Shown here: piece after piece, positions 25,517 through 34,569 of the stretch
Layout of the letters: each line of letters opens with the position of its first letter
Position numbering within the stretch: the first letter of the stretch is position 1
Source: JAFGIG01 sp964397545
Lineage (GTDB): Bacteria; SDB-A
DNA: 64,000 bases
Assembly (NCBI GenBank): GCA_964397545.1
Contig: CAYNIW010000005.1
Location: forward strand, 1-64,000
Direction of reading: 5' to 3'
Position numbers and translations under genes: made by a program
Notes under the pieces: generated by a model
What the model was told of the DNA's origin: nothing
Seen by the model: only the letters and a program-made list of their open reading frames with translations
Database searches by the model: none

Positions 25517-26988
25517 TGCATATTCTGACAGTCTCTTCTGAAGCATATCCTTATTCCAAGACAGGCGGCCTCGCCGACATGGTCGGAGACCTTTCGAGAC
25601 ATCTTGCTAAACTCGGCCATGACGTAAGGGTCGTCCTGCCCTATTACAGATGCACCAGAGAAAAAAATCTCGATACGGAAGTCCACGCTGAAGACTTCAA
25701 AGTAGTATGCGGAGACAAAACCGTCACATGCAGGATACTGAAATTTATCGAGGAATCTTCGTCCGTGAGATTTTACTTTGTCGATCAAAAGGGTTATTTC
25801 GACAGGCCTGAGCTTTACAACGAAAACAACATTGACTATCCCGACAACGCCGAGAGGTTTATTTTTTTCTGCAACGCCGCAGTCCAAATGACAAGATATT
25901 TCGATTTCGACGTAGATGTCATCCACTGTCACGACTGGCAGACCGGTCTGATTCCGGCTCTCATTAAAACAGGTTTTTCTAAACCTTCCAAGCTCAAAGG
26001 AGCGAAAACAGTTTTTACAATCCACAACATCGGATACCAGGGAAATTATCCCATGACAAACTTTCACCTCACCGGACTGCCGCCTGAACTGGCTTCGACA
26101 TCAGGTTTGGAATTCTACCAGAATCTGTCCCTTATTAAATCCGGAATAATGTTTTCGGATTCTCTGACGACCGTCAGCCCGAGATACGCTTTTGAAATTC
26201 AGACTCCTGAACTGGGCTTCGGACTCAGCGGTCTTATAAAAGAGAAGAGAAACAAGCTCGTAGGAATACTCAACGGCATAGACGATTCTCACTGGAACCC
26301 CGTGACGGATCCTTTTCTCTGCTGTCATTACGGTCCTGAAGACCTTGAAGAAAAAATATACTGCAAAAAAAATCTTCAGAACAAGATGAATTTTCCTCCT
26401 GACCCAGACATTCCCCTCATCGGCGGAATATCCAGGATAGCTCACCAAAAAGGTTACGACATGGTGGCGAGCGTTCTGCCGGGAATTCTTTCCAACAATC
26501 TGCAGATGATAATTCTCGGGACAGGAGATCCTAAGATAGAGAATCAGCTCGAAAACATATCCCGGCGCTGTCACAATTTCAAATTCATAAAAGCCTTTGA
26601 CGAATCTCTTTCTCACCAGATAATAGCCGGTTGTGATATTTTTACGGTCCCCAGCAGATACGAACCCTGCGGACTGACACAGATGTTCGCCCTGAAATAC
26701 GGAACTTTTCCTGTAGTCCACGCGACAGGCGGACTCGACGACACTGTTAAAGATTTCGACCCCGTAACCGGAAAGGGCAACGGTTTGAAATTCACTCCAT
26801 TTTCTGATATCGAGTTCACTTCCGCCCTTGTCAAAGCGCTTACGCTTTTCGAAAAAGACAAAGCTCTATGGAAAAGAGTCCTTAAAAACGGCATGCTTGA
26901 AAACCATTCTTGGGAACACCGCGTAATACAGTATCACAACCTCTACCGCGACCTGACGAGAAACTCAGTGTCCGGTCTAAACTGCTGA
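25516..26988 (+). CDS. glgA: Glycogen synthase (ADP-glucose type)
   Basis: Transfers glucose from ADP-glucose to alpha-1,4-glucan; GT5 family. 490 aa. The ADP-glucose-binding KTGGLAD is at residues 15-21, and the C-terminal domain holds RYEPCGLTQM and GTFPVVHATGGLDDTV. No other glycogen genes are nearby, so the context does not say whether it serves storage or another glucan. It is followed directly by the cobalamin genes. Confidence 0.95.
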   Translation: MHILTVSSEAYPYSKTGGLADMVGDLSRHLAKLGHDVRVVLPYYRCTREKNLDTEVHAEDFKVVCGDKTVTCRILKFIEESSSVRFYFVDQKGYFDRPELYNENNIDYPDNAERFIFFCNAAVQMTRYFDFDVDVIHCHDWQTGLIPALIKTGFSKPSKLKGAKTVFTIHNIGYQGNYPMTNFHLTGLPPELASTSGLEFYQNLSLIKSGIMFSDSLTTVSPRYAFEIQTPELGFGLSGLIKEKRNKLVGILNGIDDSHWNPVTDPFLCCHYGPEDLEEKIYCKKNLQNKMNFPPDPDIPLIGGISRIAHQKGYDMVASVLPGILSNNLQMIILGTGDPKIENQLENISRRCHNFKFIKAFDESLSHQIIAGCDIFTVPSRYEPCGLTQMFALKYGTFPVVHATGGLDDTVKDFDPVTGKGNGLKFTPFSDIEFTSALVKALTLFEKDKALWKRVLKNGMLENHSWEHRVIQYHNLYRDLTRNSVSGLNC

Positions 26989-27002
26989 AAGGCCCGTATC
27001 CA

Positions 27003-27533
27003 TTGAAAGAAAACCTAAAGGGGCTTTTTCAGATATATACAGGCAACGGCAAAGGAAAGACGACGGCGGCGATAGGGCTATCCGTTCGCGCCGCGGGAGC
27101 CGGTCTTAAAGTTTATATCGGTCATTTTCTGAAAGGTCTCAGATATTCAGAACATACTTCGCTTGAGAAATTTGAAGATTCGATTTTTTTCGAGTTATAC
27201 GGCGGCAGGGATTTTATAGATCTTTCTGCTCCATCAGAAGAGGATTATAAAAGAGCCGCAACAGGTCTTGAAAGAGCAAAGGAAAAAATTTCAACCGGAG
27301 ACTTCGATCTTTTCATACTCGACGAAATCAATATCGCCGCGCATTTCGGGCTTATCCAAATTCCGAAGGTTATTTCTCTTATTGAGGGAAGACCTTCTAA
27401 AACCGAACTGCTTTTCACAGGAAGATACGCTCCGGAAGAATTTATAAAAAGAGCCGATCTCGTCACTGTCATGGAAGAAGTGAAGCACTATTTCAGAGAA
27501 GGCGTCAAGGCGAGAACCGGTATAGAAATGTGA
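27003..27533 (+). CDS. btuR: Cob(I)alamin adenosyltransferase (BtuR/CobA type)
   Basis: Adenosylates corrinoids to make coenzyme B12. The P-loop GNGKGKTTAAIG is characteristic, followed by FLKGLRYSEHT and LFILDEINIA. The longest frame starts at 26910 inside glgA; I prefer TTG 27003, which gives 176 aa (the family's usual size) starting just before the first beta strand and after the glgA stop. A weak GAAAGG lies upstream. It is followed by a B12-type ABC importer with overlapping ends. Confidence 0.92.
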   Translation: MKENLKGLFQIYTGNGKGKTTAAIGLSVRAAGAGLKVYIGHFLKGLRYSEHTSLEKFEDSIFFELYGGRDFIDLSAPSEEDYKRAATGLERAKEKISTGDFDLFILDEINIAAHFGLIQIPKVISLIEGRPSKTELLFTGRYAPEEFIKRADLVTVMEEVKHYFREGVKARTGIEM

Positions 27534-28438
27534 CAGGGAAAACACCTTTTTCAGCACTCGCGATATCTCTTTTGCCGTGGTTTTTGGTTTTCTGTCTTTT
27601 CTCCTGCCGCAGCGGCTCTGCCGCAGAAGAAAATAATAAAAACTACGACAGAATAATCATACTCGGACCTAACCTCGTTCAAATAGTCTCCTCGCTCGGC
27701 TTCTCGGAAAGAATCATAGGCATTGACAACTGGTCAAACGAAAGCCTCGCCAGTAAGGACGCCGCAAGAGTAGGAGGCATTCTCGATCCGAACCTCGAAA
27801 TTATAACTCTCCTTGAACCCGATCTGGTTCTCGTCGCAGGAGATCCCACGCGGTTAAATGAATTCCTTTCAGAATACTCAGTCAAAACAGTAGGCTTTAG
27901 CGTAGAAGACACTCAGGATATACTAAAAGCGATATCCGAGATTTCTTCTCTTCTTTCCGCCGAAGTCGAAGGGCTTAAACTCGCCGAACAAATAAGATCC
28001 GAAGTAGAAGAGATTTCACCTCCCGGCTCTGTCCTTCGTCCAAAAGTCCTGTTGGCAATAACATCAGACGTTTCGTCTCCTGAAAATTTCATGTCCGCGA
28101 GTTCGGAAACTTTCCTGGGAGAGATAATTGGTATAGCCGGAGGTGAGAACGCCGTCGGAGTCAACGCAGTTTTATATCCCGAGATATCCAAAGAAGCAGT
28201 CCTATTGCTCGATCCTGACATCATTATAGAATTCAGGCCGACGGATGCTCCTGAAAAATACGACTCTCTCAGCCTTGTAAGCCGATGGGAAAAAGTTTAT
28301 CCCGGGATCAAAGCAGTCAGAAGGGGATGCGTGCACGTATGCTTCGACGAAAAGATACTGATTCCCGGACCAGGTTTCCCCGGATCCGCGCAATTCCTGC
28401 GCCTTTTAATCCAGAGAGCCGCAGATGCTCAGGATTGA
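27530..28438 (+). CDS. btuF: Periplasmic corrinoid-binding protein, BtuF-like
   Basis: 302 aa lipoprotein: the signal peptide ends in a lipobox (LFSC, Cys at about 25). The fold is that of class III substrate-binding proteins (ILGPNLVQIVSSLG, LEPDLVLVAG, GGENAVG, LLDPDIIIEF). Iron-siderophore and B12 binders look alike; the adjacent adenosyltransferase argues for cobalamin. The GTG start overlaps the btuR stop and the stop overlaps the ATPase gene, so the cassette is tightly packed. Confidence 0.85.
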   Translation: MTGKTPFSALAISLLPWFLVFCLFSCRSGSAAEENNKNYDRIIILGPNLVQIVSSLGFSERIIGIDNWSNESLASKDAARVGGILDPNLEIITLLEPDLVLVAGDPTRLNEFLSEYSVKTVGFSVEDTQDILKAISEISSLLSAEVEGLKLAEQIRSEVEEISPPGSVLRPKVLLAITSDVSSPENFMSASSETFLGEIIGIAGGENAVGVNAVLYPEISKEAVLLLDPDIIIEFRPTDAPEKYDSLSLVSRWEKVYPGIKAVRRGCVHVCFDEKILIPGPGFPGSAQFLRLLIQRAADAQD

Positions 28439-29189
28439 AGACGTCTTTTTCTCCTGGAGTAGGGCTTTTTCTGTTGAAAACATTGATTTTTCGGTAGCCA
28501 GAGGTTCTCTTACATCATTGATCGGCCCCAACGGAAGCGGCAAAAGCACAGTTCTCAAATTAGCAGTAGGTCTGTCCAAGCCTCAGAAGGGATCTGTGTT
28601 TTTGTTAAATCGTCAGTTGGATAAAATAGGACCCGGTGAAAAATCGAAACTTGTTTCATATCTCCCGCAGTTTTCCGAAAGAGATCTTCCTTTCACTGTC
28701 GAACAGACAGTTTTAGCCGGCAGGTTCCCATGGCTTGGAAGGCTCGGTTTCGCAGACGACGAGGAAATATCCCATGTCAAAGAGATAATGGAAGAATTCG
28801 GACTCTTAAATATCGCTGACAGGAGTTTTTCCACCCTGAGCGGTGGAGAGCGTCAGAGGACGTTATTGGCATCAAGCATTGCGCAGAGTTCGGTTTTTCT
28901 CGTCCTCGACGAACCGACCTCTTCGCTCGACATATCTCATCAGGCGGATATCTACAAAAAACTCAGAAAACGCGCGGAGAGAGGAACGGCAATACTGATG
29001 GCGAGCCACAACATAAGCCTCGCCGGCATTTATTCAGATGAAATTATAATCTTAAAAGAAGGAAAAATAGAAGCCAAAGGGCATCCTTCGGAAGTAATAG
29101 ACGATAGAACCATTGGCCGCGTTTTCGGAGAAGATATCTCTCTCGTATTCCACAGCGGTGTTCCTCTTATATTCCCGAGGCCGGAATGA
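28425..29189 (+). CDS. btuD: ABC importer ATPase, BtuD/FecE-like
   Basis: 254 aa. Walker A GPNGSGKST, Q-loop SYLPQF, signature LSGGERQR, Walker B VFLVLDEPTSSLD and H-loop ASHNI are all intact. It energises the permease encoded next, with which it overlaps by 4 nt. Substrate is assigned from context as corrinoid. Confidence 0.88.
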   Translation: MLRIEDVFFSWSRAFSVENIDFSVARGSLTSLIGPNGSGKSTVLKLAVGLSKPQKGSVFLLNRQLDKIGPGEKSKLVSYLPQFSERDLPFTVEQTVLAGRFPWLGRLGFADDEEISHVKEIMEEFGLLNIADRSFSTLSGGERQRTLLASSIAQSSVFLVLDEPTSSLDISHQADIYKKLRKRAERGTAILMASHNISLAGIYSDEIIILKEGKIEAKGHPSEVIDDRTIGRVFGEDISLVFHSGVPLIFPRPE

Positions 29190-30178
29190 AAACCCTTCTT
29201 ACCAAAAAAAAATTTGTGATAAATCTTTTAGTTCACGCCGCTTTCGCTTCCGGACTTCTCATAGTATCGCCTTTCATAGGAGCGGTCCTGATAAGATTTT
29301 CCGACCTTTCCGGAGACGGTCCCTTAAAAGATATTTTTTTAAGCTACAGGCTTCCCCGCGCATTATCAGCTTTTATTCTCGGCGGCTCCCTCTCTCTTTC
29401 CGGGGCTATCCTGCAGAGCACATTGAAAAACCCGCTTGTCGAACCATACACCCTCGGAATCAGCAGTGTTTCAGCGCTTGGCGCTTTTCTCGCCGCAACG
29501 TATCTTTCCCTTATTCCATTTTCAGGAATCTTTTCTTCCCTGTTTTTTTCTGCTGTGACAGTGTTTTTCATTTACGCTTTATCTACGAGAAAAAACACTT
29601 TTTCGATTCACGATCTCGTTCTCTCTGGAATTACATTGAGCATTTTCGCCGGTTCCGTCATTACTCTCATGAGGTTCGTCACCAGTCCTTTCACCGCCGG
29701 AATTCTCGACAGATGGCTCACCGGCTCACTCGCTTTTTCAACCTGGAAGACTGCCGTTGCCGCGGCTGTCTTCTCCTCGCCTCTTGTTATATACGCTTTT
29801 ATTAATATGAACCTATACAACAATCTTTATTTCGCCGACGACATAAGCTGTTCAAGAGGCGTGGACGTCAAATTCTTGCAGAGAATTTCTTTTATTTTCG
29901 TAAGCGTGTTCGTAGCAGGCTCGGTGGCTTTTTTCGGACCGATTGGATTCGTCGGTTTAATTGTCCCTCACATCGAAAAGAAAATCTCCGGACACGATTG
30001 CAGGACAGTTTTTCCGGGCTCTTTCTTTTCCGGTTCAGCATTCCTTCTTTTGGCGGACATAGCCGCCAGAAAAACCCTTCAACCTGCCGAATTGCCTGTC
30101 GGCGTCGTCACAGCTCTTTTCGGCGCTCCTTTTTTTCTCTACATACTTTTATTTACCGGAAGAAAAGAAAAACATTGA
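29186..30178 (+). CDS. btuC: ABC importer permease, BtuC/FecCD-like
   Basis: 330 aa with about ten membrane helices. Family motifs include YRLPRALSAFILGGSLSLSG with GAILQ (near residues 50-75), NPLVEPYTLGISS, and GPIGFVGLIVPH near 255. It is the last gene of the btuR-F-D-C cassette. No cobalamin riboswitch consensus was recognised upstream of glgA or btuR. Confidence 0.88.
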   Translation: MKTLLTKKKFVINLLVHAAFASGLLIVSPFIGAVLIRFSDLSGDGPLKDIFLSYRLPRALSAFILGGSLSLSGAILQSTLKNPLVEPYTLGISSVSALGAFLAATYLSLIPFSGIFSSLFFSAVTVFFIYALSTRKNTFSIHDLVLSGITLSIFAGSVITLMRFVTSPFTAGILDRWLTGSLAFSTWKTAVAAAVFSSPLVIYAFINMNLYNNLYFADDISCSRGVDVKFLQRISFIFVSVFVAGSVAFFGPIGFVGLIVPHIEKKISGHDCRTVFPGSFFSGSAFLLLADIAARKTLQPAELPVGVVTALFGAPFFLYILLFTGRKEKH

Positions 30179-30203
30179 CATAAAAAAAAAGAAAATATAC
30201 CTT
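30175..30203 (+). promoter_or_regulatory. Possible promoter for the EIIA gene
   Basis: Perfect TTGACA (30175-30180), overlapping the btuC stop. The -10 is poor: TATACC after 15 nt or TACCTT after 17 nt. It would give a leader of about 25 nt ending in the GGGAAAGGG that precedes the EIIA frame. Confidence 0.4.
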
Positions 30204-30235
30204 ATTTCAAAGGTTTTACGGGAAAGGGTTTTTTT

Positions 30236-30715
30236 ATCATACATCTGATAAACAGTTCAAATGTCTTCGTTCTGAAGTCAGCTACTTCAAAAGGCGTTTA
30301 TTCGGAAATGCTCAAAGCAGTGAAAGCCGAACCATACAATGTGATATTAAAAGCTCTCCTCGACAGAGAAAAACTAAACTCCTTCGTCCTCGAAGGTAAT
30401 ATAGCTTTTCCTCACGCCCGCATAAATCTCATCTCATCCCCCATAGTCTCAGTAGGAATATCTCCCGGTAAAGACATCTCCTTTCCGTGGCAGATGGAAA
30501 ATTCGACTTCTCCCGTCAATTTCGTTTTTCTTCTAATTCTCCCGACACAGGAGTATTATCTTCACTCTTCCGGCAAATACGTCAGATACTCCGATATCGT
30601 AGGTGATCTCGCCAAATTCTTCAAAACCTTGAAAACAAAAAAGATAATGAAAAAGGTGAAAACAACCGAACAATTTCTGCAGTTCGTGGAGGGATACATA
30701 AATGCCGATGAATGA
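30236..30715 (+). CDS. PTS EIIA (fructose/Ntr-type) domain, AUC/AUA start
   Basis: A single EIIA domain. The phosphorylated His is in GNIAFPHARI. The first ATG (30308) would remove the N-terminal strand and helix of the domain. The frame is open upstream to the btuC stop and encodes HLINSSNVFVLKSATSKG, which fits the family N-terminus. With ATC 30236 the active His is residue 60, near the family position, and GGGAAAGGG lies 7 nt upstream; ATA 30239 and CTG 30245 are alternatives. There is no ATG, GTG or TTG in that stretch. No other PTS gene is in the window, so a regulatory PTS-Ntr role is likelier than sugar uptake (inference). Confidence 0.72.
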   Translation: MIHLINSSNVFVLKSATSKGVYSEMLKAVKAEPYNVILKALLDREKLNSFVLEGNIAFPHARINLISSPIVSVGISPGKDISFPWQMENSTSPVNFVFLLILPTQEYYLHSSGKYVRYSDIVGDLAKFFKTLKTKKIMKKVKTTEQFLQFVEGYINADE

Positions 30716-31097
30716 ATGGCTTGAAATTCTCCTTGCCATTGACAACGCTGAAACTTACATAAACGAACTCACAAACGAAAGGTATCTTGCCAAACTGAAA
30801 GAAATCGGCATGAACTTCGACAAAAGCACAATTGAAAATTTTCAGAACACTAAAGAAAAGCTTCTTAAAAAGCTTCCTTCGGATCTCAAACGCGAATATC
30901 TAAGGCTGATGAAAAAATACAAAGACGACCTCATTCCGAGAGCCATCGTCCCGGCGAGAGACGAACGGGGAGAAGGCTATTGTGTCGGATGTTCAAACAG
31001 AATTCCGGCAGAGGTTTTCCAAAGAGTTAAAAACCACAATTCGGTAGAGAGGTGTGAAAACTGCGCGAGATTCATCTTCTGGCCCCCTCTCCCCTGA
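30702..31097 (+). CDS. Small coiled-coil C4 zinc-ribbon protein
   Basis: 131 aa. An N-terminal helical region is followed by a zinc ribbon: CVGC (about 97-100) and CENC (about 122-125), with the spacing IPAEVFQRVK seen in the C4-type zinc-ribbon (zf-RING_7) domain. Family members have a longer coiled coil; this is a short version. GGAGGG lies 8 nt upstream of the ATG, which is inside the end of the EIIA gene (14-nt overlap). Its 3' end overlaps the convergent gene at 31072. Confidence 0.75.
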   Translation: MPMNEWLEILLAIDNAETYINELTNERYLAKLKEIGMNFDKSTIENFQNTKEKLLKKLPSDLKREYLRLMKKYKDDLIPRAIVPARDERGEGYCVGCSNRIPAEVFQRVKNHNSVERCENCARFIFWPPLP

Positions 31098-32076
31098 TCC
31101 ATTCCATTGCGATTTTTATCATCTCTTTGTAGCCGATTATTCTCAAGGCGTCTCTTGCGTTGTCCAAAACTATAAATTCATTATCTCCTCTTGCCTTTAT
31201 TATATCTGCGAGGTCTTTAGGAGAGATCCTTTTAATTTTTATCCAGTTTGAATCCGGTATGAAAAAATCCGCAGCATCGGATCTGACTAACGTTGAAGAT
31301 AAATTTGAATCGTTTTCGATTCTGACGGCGACAAAACCCTTTATTTCAGCCGTCACAAGAAATCTTTTTAAAAAATTTTCCGCTGCTTTTTGGTTGAACC
31401 CAAACCACTCTTCCCTGATTGAAGGGGTCAACCTGTCCGTATTCGGATTGACGTAATACAATCTCATGAACTCTGTCAAAGTGTAATCGTCGTAAGCCCA
31501 TTCCTGTCCGGGAATACAAATACCGGATATGACAATTCCTGAATAAGGATATTTTCCGGTCAGCTCAGTCATGATTTCATAAAGCAGAACAGCGTATTCC
31601 CGATTTGCCGGAGACACATAATAACCGTCTATCGCGTGTTTCGACGAAAGGTCTTCGATGGAAAAAGAGCTCATGCTTCTTCCTGTTGCGTCTTTTAAAA
31701 TCCAGTCCCGGTGCATGTGAAATACGTGCGAAGCGCTCGTCGGCGGAAAGGGACGGGTCCATATTCTGAAAAGATCGAGATTGAAAAAAACGAGTAATTC
31801 TTTCAAACCGGCGCAATAGACGATTTCTTCGAGGATGTCATAGGAATAAGTAAAATCAAGGCCTTCGGAAGGGAAGAGAGTCAGCCCGTCAGTGTATGCG
31901 TCTATCAGGATCCCGTCAATTCCTGTATTGGCTATTGAGTCTATAAATCCCTGGACATGATCAATGGGTATTTCTTCCTGTTTAATTAACAAAAAGACAG
32001 AGCCGAAAATACTTTTAGGCCAAAAAGAGATCAGACAAAAAACCGTCAGAGCGGCAAAAAAGAGCTCTTTTCTCAC
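31072..32076 (-). CDS. Glycosyl-hydrolase-like TIM-barrel protein (GHL10-like)
   Basis: 334 aa with an N-terminal signal or anchor helix (residues 5-25). The segments GIDGILIDAYTDG, FHMHRDWILKD and YYVSPANREY recall the DUF187/GHL10 family of glycosidase-like barrels. The acidic residues expected at strand ends are not clearly in place, so catalysis is uncertain. The start overlaps the FHA-TonB-like gene stop by 4 nt, which makes it the last gene of the Agl/Glt-like cluster. A periplasmic peptidoglycan- or polysaccharide-related role is inference. Confidence 0.65.
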   Translation of the reverse strand: MRKELFFAALTVFCLISFWPKSIFGSVFLLIKQEEIPIDHVQGFIDSIANTGIDGILIDAYTDGLTLFPSEGLDFTYSYDILEEIVYCAGLKELLVFFNLDLFRIWTRPFPPTSASHVFHMHRDWILKDATGRSMSSFSIEDLSSKHAIDGYYVSPANREYAVLLYEIMTELTGKYPYSGIVISGICIPGQEWAYDDYTLTEFMRLYYVNPNTDRLTPSIREEWFGFNQKAAENFLKRFLVTAEIKGFVAVRIENDSNLSSTLVRSDAADFFIPDSNWIKIKRISPKDLADIIKARGDNEFIVLDNARDALRIIGYKEMIKIAMEWIRGEGARR

Positions 32077-33926
32077 TGGCTGTAAAAATTGAAAGGAACG
32101 GTAAATGTGAAAGAACCTCCGCCCGGGTCAATGGCTCCAAAAGTCCAGCCGCTTATAGCCGATAATATCTGCTGTTCAAGCGAAGGCGAACCGAGGGTGC
32201 TGCTGGCCATAGAGACATTAGAAACATATCCTTCTTCCGAGATGGTTATCCTGACTACGATTTTCCCCTGAAGCGCGGGATTCACTTCGAGTTCTCTTTC
32301 ATAGAAATATTTCAGCCTTCCCTGATATCTGACTATAGCCCTGCGAACATCCGCCGCGTCCCTCGCTCCGGACGTCGCCGCCGAGCCCGAGAGGTCAGCT
32401 ATAGTCCCTCCTCTGACTCCCGCTGTTCTCTGATGCTGAAGGTCTCCGCCTGTCGCAGGACCTGTTGAGATATCATTTCCTCCAGTGACTCCAACAGTTC
32501 CGGTCACGCCCCCGCCAAGTCCTCCCGAACCGCCCGCCGCTGAAGCCATTCCTCCCGAAACACCTGAAAGCGAAGCTCCTCCGGCGAGAAGGTCCTGAAT
32601 ACTCGCGTCACCTCCGCCGAGGCCGACAGGACCAGTCGAGGGACCCGAGCCTACACCGAGAACTCTCAGTCCTCTTGCCACCCTCGAAGTCTGCCCCCCT
32701 TGACCGACCGAGCCTCCGGCACCGCTTCCTGATCCCGAACCGCTGCCAGTTCCGGTCCCTGAGCCTGAGCCCGTTCCTTCCGAAGTTCCTTCACCGGTCG
32801 TCGTGACGCCGAGTGTTCCTCTCCTTAAGCTCTCTATATCCTCAGTGAGAGAGACATCGAGCAAATCACTCTCTTCAAGCCTTTTTAGTGTCTCTTCCGC
32901 GGTCGCAAGATTGAGATTAAGCGCTTCCACTTTGACCGTGAAAGCGTATAAAATCCAGAAAATCCAGAAAAAAGCAGTGGTGAAATCAAATATGGTGAAT
33001 ATCTTCCTGTCCTTTGAATGTTCTCCAACAGTCAATCTGTCATGAGGCCTGTTGTTAAATCTCTCCCATTTGGGTTTTCCCCGTTCTTTTTCGATGGGAG
33101 GGGGTCTATCTTCCGGGGCAGGAGGAATTGTCAGAGACTCTTTGACGGCCTCGCGTCTAACCTCTTCTTCCCTTACTCCGAGCCTGACTATAAAGCTGTT
33201 TTTGAATTTAAGGTCTGCTCTGTCTCCCGCTGATATCTCAATAGTTTTTTCAACAGAGTTGATCTTTGCGAAAAAATCATCGTCTATGCGCAGTCTTTCT
33301 CCGTCTTTGTTCACCACTCCGTAAAAACCGGGAATCACGGTCAAGGAGTATCCGCCGCCGGAAGAATAAAACAATTTCAGTTCTTTTTCTATAGTCGGCT
33401 CTTTAACTGCGGACCTGACTGTGTTACCCGCAAGAAACACCTGATTTTTTTTGACGAGGTATTTCTTCAGGCTTCCACCCTGAATCACTTCAACCCAACC
33501 GACAGAAGCTGCGGCAAGGGTTTTTTGGGGTTTTTTTTGTGAAGATCCCGCGAAAGACTGGAAACCGTAGCCTATAACGGTATCTCCCAGTTGGATTCTG
33601 CCTCTGCCCGTAGTTTCCAGAGGCAGGATTATCTGGTCATTCTCTTTCCTGACTTTCGCTCGAAGAGCGACGTCTTTGACGGAAACTTCATCTTCTCCGA
33701 TTTTAATCCATCCTCTGAAGATATCGGGTTTTATTCTCAGTTCGTATGAGTTCCCAACATTGTTGTATGAAAACAGAATATGCTTTTGAGGTATGTCAGG
33801 ATCGTCATCCGAGACCACTATTTCGCAGTCTTCACTTTTACCGATGGAAACGAGATCTTTATCGACGACAAAATGCCTGCGTTTGCCCTGCTGTTGGACT
33901 ACTACGGCAAGTTTGATCTCCTCCAT
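32073..33926 (-). CDS. FHA-TM-TonB-like protein (GltG/AgmX-type)
   Basis: 617 aa. Residues 1-125 form an FHA-like domain (VSIGKSEDCEIVVSD), and a second beta-rich block follows at about 140-255. One membrane helix is at about 312-334, then a coiled segment, a Gly/Ser-rich linker (about 385-510), and a C-terminal AgmX/PglI (TonB-C-like) domain at about 520-617. This order (cytoplasmic FHA, one TM, periplasmic linker, TonB-like end) is that of GltG of the Myxococcus gliding machine. It lies downstream of TolQ/ExbD genes, so the TolQR complex likely energises it. Identity with GltG is inferred from architecture only. Confidence 0.82.
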   Translation of the reverse strand: MEEIKLAVVVQQQGKRRHFVVDKDLVSIGKSEDCEIVVSDDDPDIPQKHILFSYNNVGNSYELRIKPDIFRGWIKIGEDEVSVKDVALRAKVRKENDQIILPLETTGRGRIQLGDTVIGYGFQSFAGSSQKKPQKTLAAASVGWVEVIQGGSLKKYLVKKNQVFLAGNTVRSAVKEPTIEKELKLFYSSGGGYSLTVIPGFYGVVNKDGERLRIDDDFFAKINSVEKTIEISAGDRADLKFKNSFIVRLGVREEEVRREAVKESLTIPPAPEDRPPPIEKERGKPKWERFNNRPHDRLTVGEHSKDRKIFTIFDFTTAFFWIFWILYAFTVKVEALNLNLATAEETLKRLEESDLLDVSLTEDIESLRRGTLGVTTTGEGTSEGTGSGSGTGTGSGSGSGSGAGGSVGQGGQTSRVARGLRVLGVGSGPSTGPVGLGGGDASIQDLLAGGASLSGVSGGMASAAGGSGGLGGGVTGTVGVTGGNDISTGPATGGDLQHQRTAGVRGGTIADLSGSAATSGARDAADVRRAIVRYQGRLKYFYERELEVNPALQGKIVVRITISEEGYVSNVSMASSTLGSPSLEQQILSAISGWTFGAIDPGGGSFTFTVPFNFYSQ

Positions 33927-33944
33927 TTTTCCCCCTTTACGATT

Positions 33945-34556
33945 TCAGAACTTCGGCGCTAAAACCATGACCGATACTTTTTTATAACCTGCCATCGTGC
34001 AGGTGTTGACGATCTGCGTTATGAGGTTGTAACTCGTAAGGCTGTCTGCCTGAATAATTACTTTTACTGAATCCGGGTCTATCTGGTTGAGTTCAGCGGT
34101 CTGAATGGCTATTTCGTATGTCTCTCTTAGTTTTTCAAGCAAAGGCGCTACAAAAGTGTCGGTTTTGACGGGCATTTTCTCTGCAGACTCAATAATTGAT
34201 GTTTGGTCCAGTGTTATGGAGAAATTATTAGCCGTTACGACATTCACGCCTACGCGCGTCTTCTCTTCGATTTCTTCTTCAGTGACAACCGTCGGAAGGT
34301 TTACATCCATCGGCGGCGGGCTTTGATTCGGGTCTGTCGAAAAATTTAATAAAAGAAATATGAGAATAATAGTGAACATGTCTATGAGAGAAGTCAGTTG
34401 AAGGACGGGGGTCTCTCTTTCGGACTTCGGCCCTTTGGAAGAATTAGAGGATTTAAGCGACGATATTGATTTTCTGAACATCATTTTTCTCTTTGTCGGC
34501 GGTTTCGGAAACCACTTGAAGATATTCTCCCCTTTTGAGTCAATGTCTTTTGGCAT
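33945..34556 (-). CDS. ExbD/TolR-type proton channel subunit, Asp present
   Basis: 203 aa: a basic cytoplasmic N-terminus, one membrane helix (about 52-70) containing LTSLIDMFTIILIFLL, and a periplasmic domain ending in a TolR-like segment (VKVIIQADSLTSYNLITQIV). The Asp in LID is the proton-carrying residue of the family. Spacing to both neighbours is under 20 nt. Together with the TolQ-like gene at 35251 it should form the energised channel. Confidence 0.9.
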   Translation of the reverse strand: MPKDIDSKGENIFKWFPKPPTKRKMMFRKSISSLKSSNSSKGPKSERETPVLQLTSLIDMFTIILIFLLLNFSTDPNQSPPPMDVNLPTVVTEEEIEEKTRVGVNVVTANNFSITLDQTSIIESAEKMPVKTDTFVAPLLEKLRETYEIAIQTAELNQIDPDSVKVIIQADSLTSYNLITQIVNTCTMAGYKKVSVMVLAPKF

Positions 34557-34569
34557 TTTCAGCTCCTTT

